A DNA stretch of 10,128 bases. Origin: Pigoraptor vietnamica (Eukaryota; Opisthokonta; Filasterea). Positions within the stretch are counted from its first letter, which is position 1. Every line of letters starts with the position of its first letter. The notes beneath the pieces were generated by a model. The model searched no databases, was not told the DNA's origin, and saw nothing but the letters and a program-made list of their open reading frames with translations. The DNA lies in the NCBI GenBank assembly GCA_943704525.1, contig CALSCQ010002966.1, forward strand, positions 1 through 10,128. The letters run 5' to 3'. Shown here one piece after another: positions 8,219-10,128 of this stretch. Both the position numbers and the translations under genes were made by a program.

Positions 8219-10049
8219 ATGGCGCAACTCGCCCGCACAAAGTTCGATCCCGTCTCCATCAAGATCGAAGAGAGGAGAGCTGCCGTGACGCCGTATTCGT
8301 TTGCGTTTGAGGACCTTAATCTCACCCGGAAGAAGTGCGACCCCGACGATGTCGTGCGCTCAGACCGCTCCGTCGTGCCGGGAGTTCCCGATGCCGACCT
8401 CGTCCACGCCGTTGCTTCGCTGTACGACGTGGGTCTCCCGGCAGTGACATTGGAGGTGATTTACACGATGATCGCAAAGCCGAATGCCACGACGATCGTT
8501 TTTCTTCGCTCGGAAGAGGACGTGATCGAGGAGCGGCAGCAGGCGCGCGCGAAGCACAGGCACAGCCGCCCGACAACGCCCAAGAAGACCGACCCGCCGC
8601 ACTCGCCGGAACTGCCGTCGGACATTCCGCTCGAGCCGGCGCACCCTCATCAATTCACGGGTGGCAAGCCACGCCATGAAGCGCACGGCGCAGACGGTCG
8701 TCGAACGCCCGACAGCAATCGCCAGTCGCTGGACGGTTCGTCGGCCACGCACGTGGAACTGCAGCATCTGCTTCCGCCGTCGGGGCCACCGCAAGGGACG
8801 GCGCCGCCCGCGGAGGACGCTGAGCTCACGTCGGCGGTGATTTTCAGCGACAGTGAGCCTGAGGACGAGTCGGAGGAGGAAGATGAGGAGGTGTCCGAGC
8901 TCATGACGGAGCGCGCCATCTACGTGCGCGAGGCGTACAAGTGGGTGCATGATCCGTATTGCGCTGTGGTGAAGTGCGCTTGTTTGCGATTTTGCGGTGC
9001 CAAATCTGATTTTGTTTGCCTTTTTTGCTGCGCGCAGGCGTCAAAAGCTGCGAAATATGACAATCCGCGCATCACCAAAGGGCGACCGTGGCGCGGCTTC
9101 GGCGAAGGTCGGCGTCGAGTCGCGGCTGCTCGGGGCGCTGACCGTGGAGCAAGTCCTGCACGCGCAACCAAACACGGGACGGGTGCTGCAGATTACGCTG
9201 CTGGGTGTGCGGCCGAAGTTCAGGCGGAACGGCATCGGGTAAGCGAGTGTGTTGGTCTCACTCGCGCGATCGTTTGTGACTCGGTTTTCCTTAGTGTGTG
9301 GAGCACCTGTTATTGTCTGCTTGTGTTGTATTGCACGTGCGTGTGTGCGTGCGTATGCGACACTCAACAGCTCACGCGGGACATGGGGGCGCTGACGGAG
9401 CGTGTGCGTGGCGTGTGTGCTTAACAGTGCCGTCACGCATGGTACCGAGCCGTTGCACACGCATTCACCTGCATTCACCTGACCCTAACCCCTACCTGCC
9501 CTGTTCTTTTTCAGCGGCCGGTTGATCGAGATGGTGAAGGACCCGCTCGTCGCTGGCCCCTACGACTCGATGATAACGTACGCCGACAACGGCGCGACGC
9601 TCTTCTTCCAGCGCCATCACTTCAAGGCAGACACCGTGCTCAACCTGCGCTATGTCTCTCTTATCGAGCGGTGGGACAACAGCGTCCTCATGTCGCTTGT
9701 GCCGGGGTTCGCGTACACGACGCCAGTGATGGAGCGAATGATCGACAAGTGGGTGCGGTCCGATTGCGACGAGTAACTGCTGCGTTCTTTTGCATGTCGG
9801 CCGCTTGAGATTTTAGAGTGCTGTTGCGTCGATAACTGCTATTACTTTCTTGCGGGTTCCATGACGAGTGCGTGAGATGCCGTTTGAGGAGGAGAGTGTT
9901 TTGAGCGCTAGCTAACTTGGTGGCTCTCTCTCTCACTTTTGTAGGGTCTTTGACGAAGACCTCTTGGCGTGGCGGAGGATGCGCGCATCCGAGTACTCGC
10001 AGGAACTGGACCTCATCGAGCGACTCAGGGCAGAGATTAAGCGGTTGAG
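8219..10049 (+). CDS. Gcn5-type GNAT acetyltransferase-like protein, 3' end outside window
   Basis: Exons are 8219-8973, 9038-9238, 9515-9772 and 9945-10049, with a donor (AG|GTGCGC) at 10050 leading off the window; 439 residues are visible. The ATG at 8219 sits in a good context (AACCATGG). Residues 1-100 form an unrecognised ordered region, 110-205 are Pro/His/Ser-rich and probably disordered, and 210-224 are an acidic run (SEPEDESEEEDEE). The GNAT fold follows: ITLLGVRPKFRRNGIGGRLIE carries the acetyl-CoA loop R314-R-N-G-I-G319, and ITYADNGATLFFQRHHF (339-355) resembles the YADN...F motif of Gcn5/PCAF. Exon 4 begins a charged helical segment (ELDLIERLRAEIKRL) that may be a coiled coil. A histone or other protein substrate is likely from the Gcn5-like motif, but no bromodomain is visible so far and the true family is not recognised. 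All junction phases agree, and branch-like CTAAC sites lie 28-31 nt before the acceptors at 9514 and 9944. Unspliced intron 3 would end the protein at SDCDE (TAA 9774-9776). Confidence 0.85.
9461..9480. repeat. Tandem 10-bp repeat in an intron
   Basis: GCATTCACCT occurs twice in direct, perfect succession inside intron 2 (9239-9514) of the acetyltransferase-like gene, just before a CTAAC branch-like sequence at 9484-9488. It is probably a small slippage duplication. Confidence 0.85.
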
Positions 10050-10128
10050 GTGCGCATTCGCCTTCGTTTGTTAGTCTTTTGTGTGTGCGTGTGTACGTGT
10101 GTATTGGTAGTTGTAGTGGGCGCGGTGG
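10050..10128 (+). other. Start of an intron running off the right edge
   Basis: After the donor AG|GTGCGC the sequence turns T/G-rich, with a GTGTGTGCGTGTGTACGTGTGT stretch around 10080-10101 and no acceptor before the window ends. The acetyltransferase gene therefore has at least one further exon to the right. Confidence 0.65.

Noticed and set aside
7947-8240. 97-codon - strand open frame that might be a 5' coding exon of RNF170
   Set aside because: The RNF170 model already starts with an ATG at the place where the family's membrane helix begins, and this frame shows no similarity to the family N-terminus.
7725-8288. 187-codon + strand open frame between RNF170 and the acetyltransferase gene
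   Set aside because: It has a weak hydrophobic start but no recognisable domain, lies in a divergent promoter region, and ends out of frame inside the acetyltransferase exon.
9483-9496. CCCTAACCCCTA as interstitial telomere repeat
   Set aside because: Only one unit is present, and its CTAAC sits at the right distance from the acceptor to be a branch site.
9774-9776. TAA as the definite end of the acetyltransferase gene
   Set aside because: The TAA overlaps a GTAACT donor, and a CTAAC branch-like site, a CT-rich tract and TTGTAG lead into an in-phase helical exon, so splicing is favoured. It is kept as an alternative form.

Overview
The window is nuclear DNA of an intron-rich eukaryote, most likely a GC-rich unicellular one; I cannot name the species. 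Reasons: the genes only read through when short introns (about 80-310 nt) are removed, most splice sites are GT-AG with CTAAC/TTAAC-like branch sites, and three proteins belong to eukaryotic families (Tan1/THUMPD1, RNF170, Gcn5-type acetyltransferase). No prokaryotic operon, mobile element, tRNA or CRISPR was seen.

Six multi-exon genes fill almost the whole window. From left to right: (A) the 3' part of an unrecognised + strand gene (72-751); (B) a complete - strand Tan1/THUMPD1 homologue, 7 exons, 322 aa (890-2925); (C) a complete unrecognised + strand gene, 4 exons, about 213 aa (3322-4456); (D) a complete - strand gene for a 321 aa protein with a possible N-myristoylation signal and a C-terminal ubiquitin-like domain, 5 exons (4594-6215); (E) a complete - strand RNF170-type membrane RING E3 ligase, 5 exons, 251 aa (6467-7692); (F) a + strand gene for a Gcn5-like GNAT protein that runs off the right edge (8219-10049 visible).

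Spacing is tight. A/B and C/D converge with about 138 nt between stop codons, B/C and E/F diverge across 396 and 526 nt, and D/E are in tandem with 251 nt between coding regions. The genes share no obvious pathway (tRNA modification, ER ubiquitylation, chromatin or other acetylation), so this looks like ordinary dense gene packing rather than a functional cluster.

The exon models were assembled by hand: every listed junction keeps reading phase, and B and E were also checked against the remembered layout of the human proteins. Notable points are two apparent GC-AG introns with the same donor hexamer, CA/TG microsatellites confined to introns, a myristoyl-plus-ubiquitin-like architecture, and an intron in F whose retention would stop translation at once.
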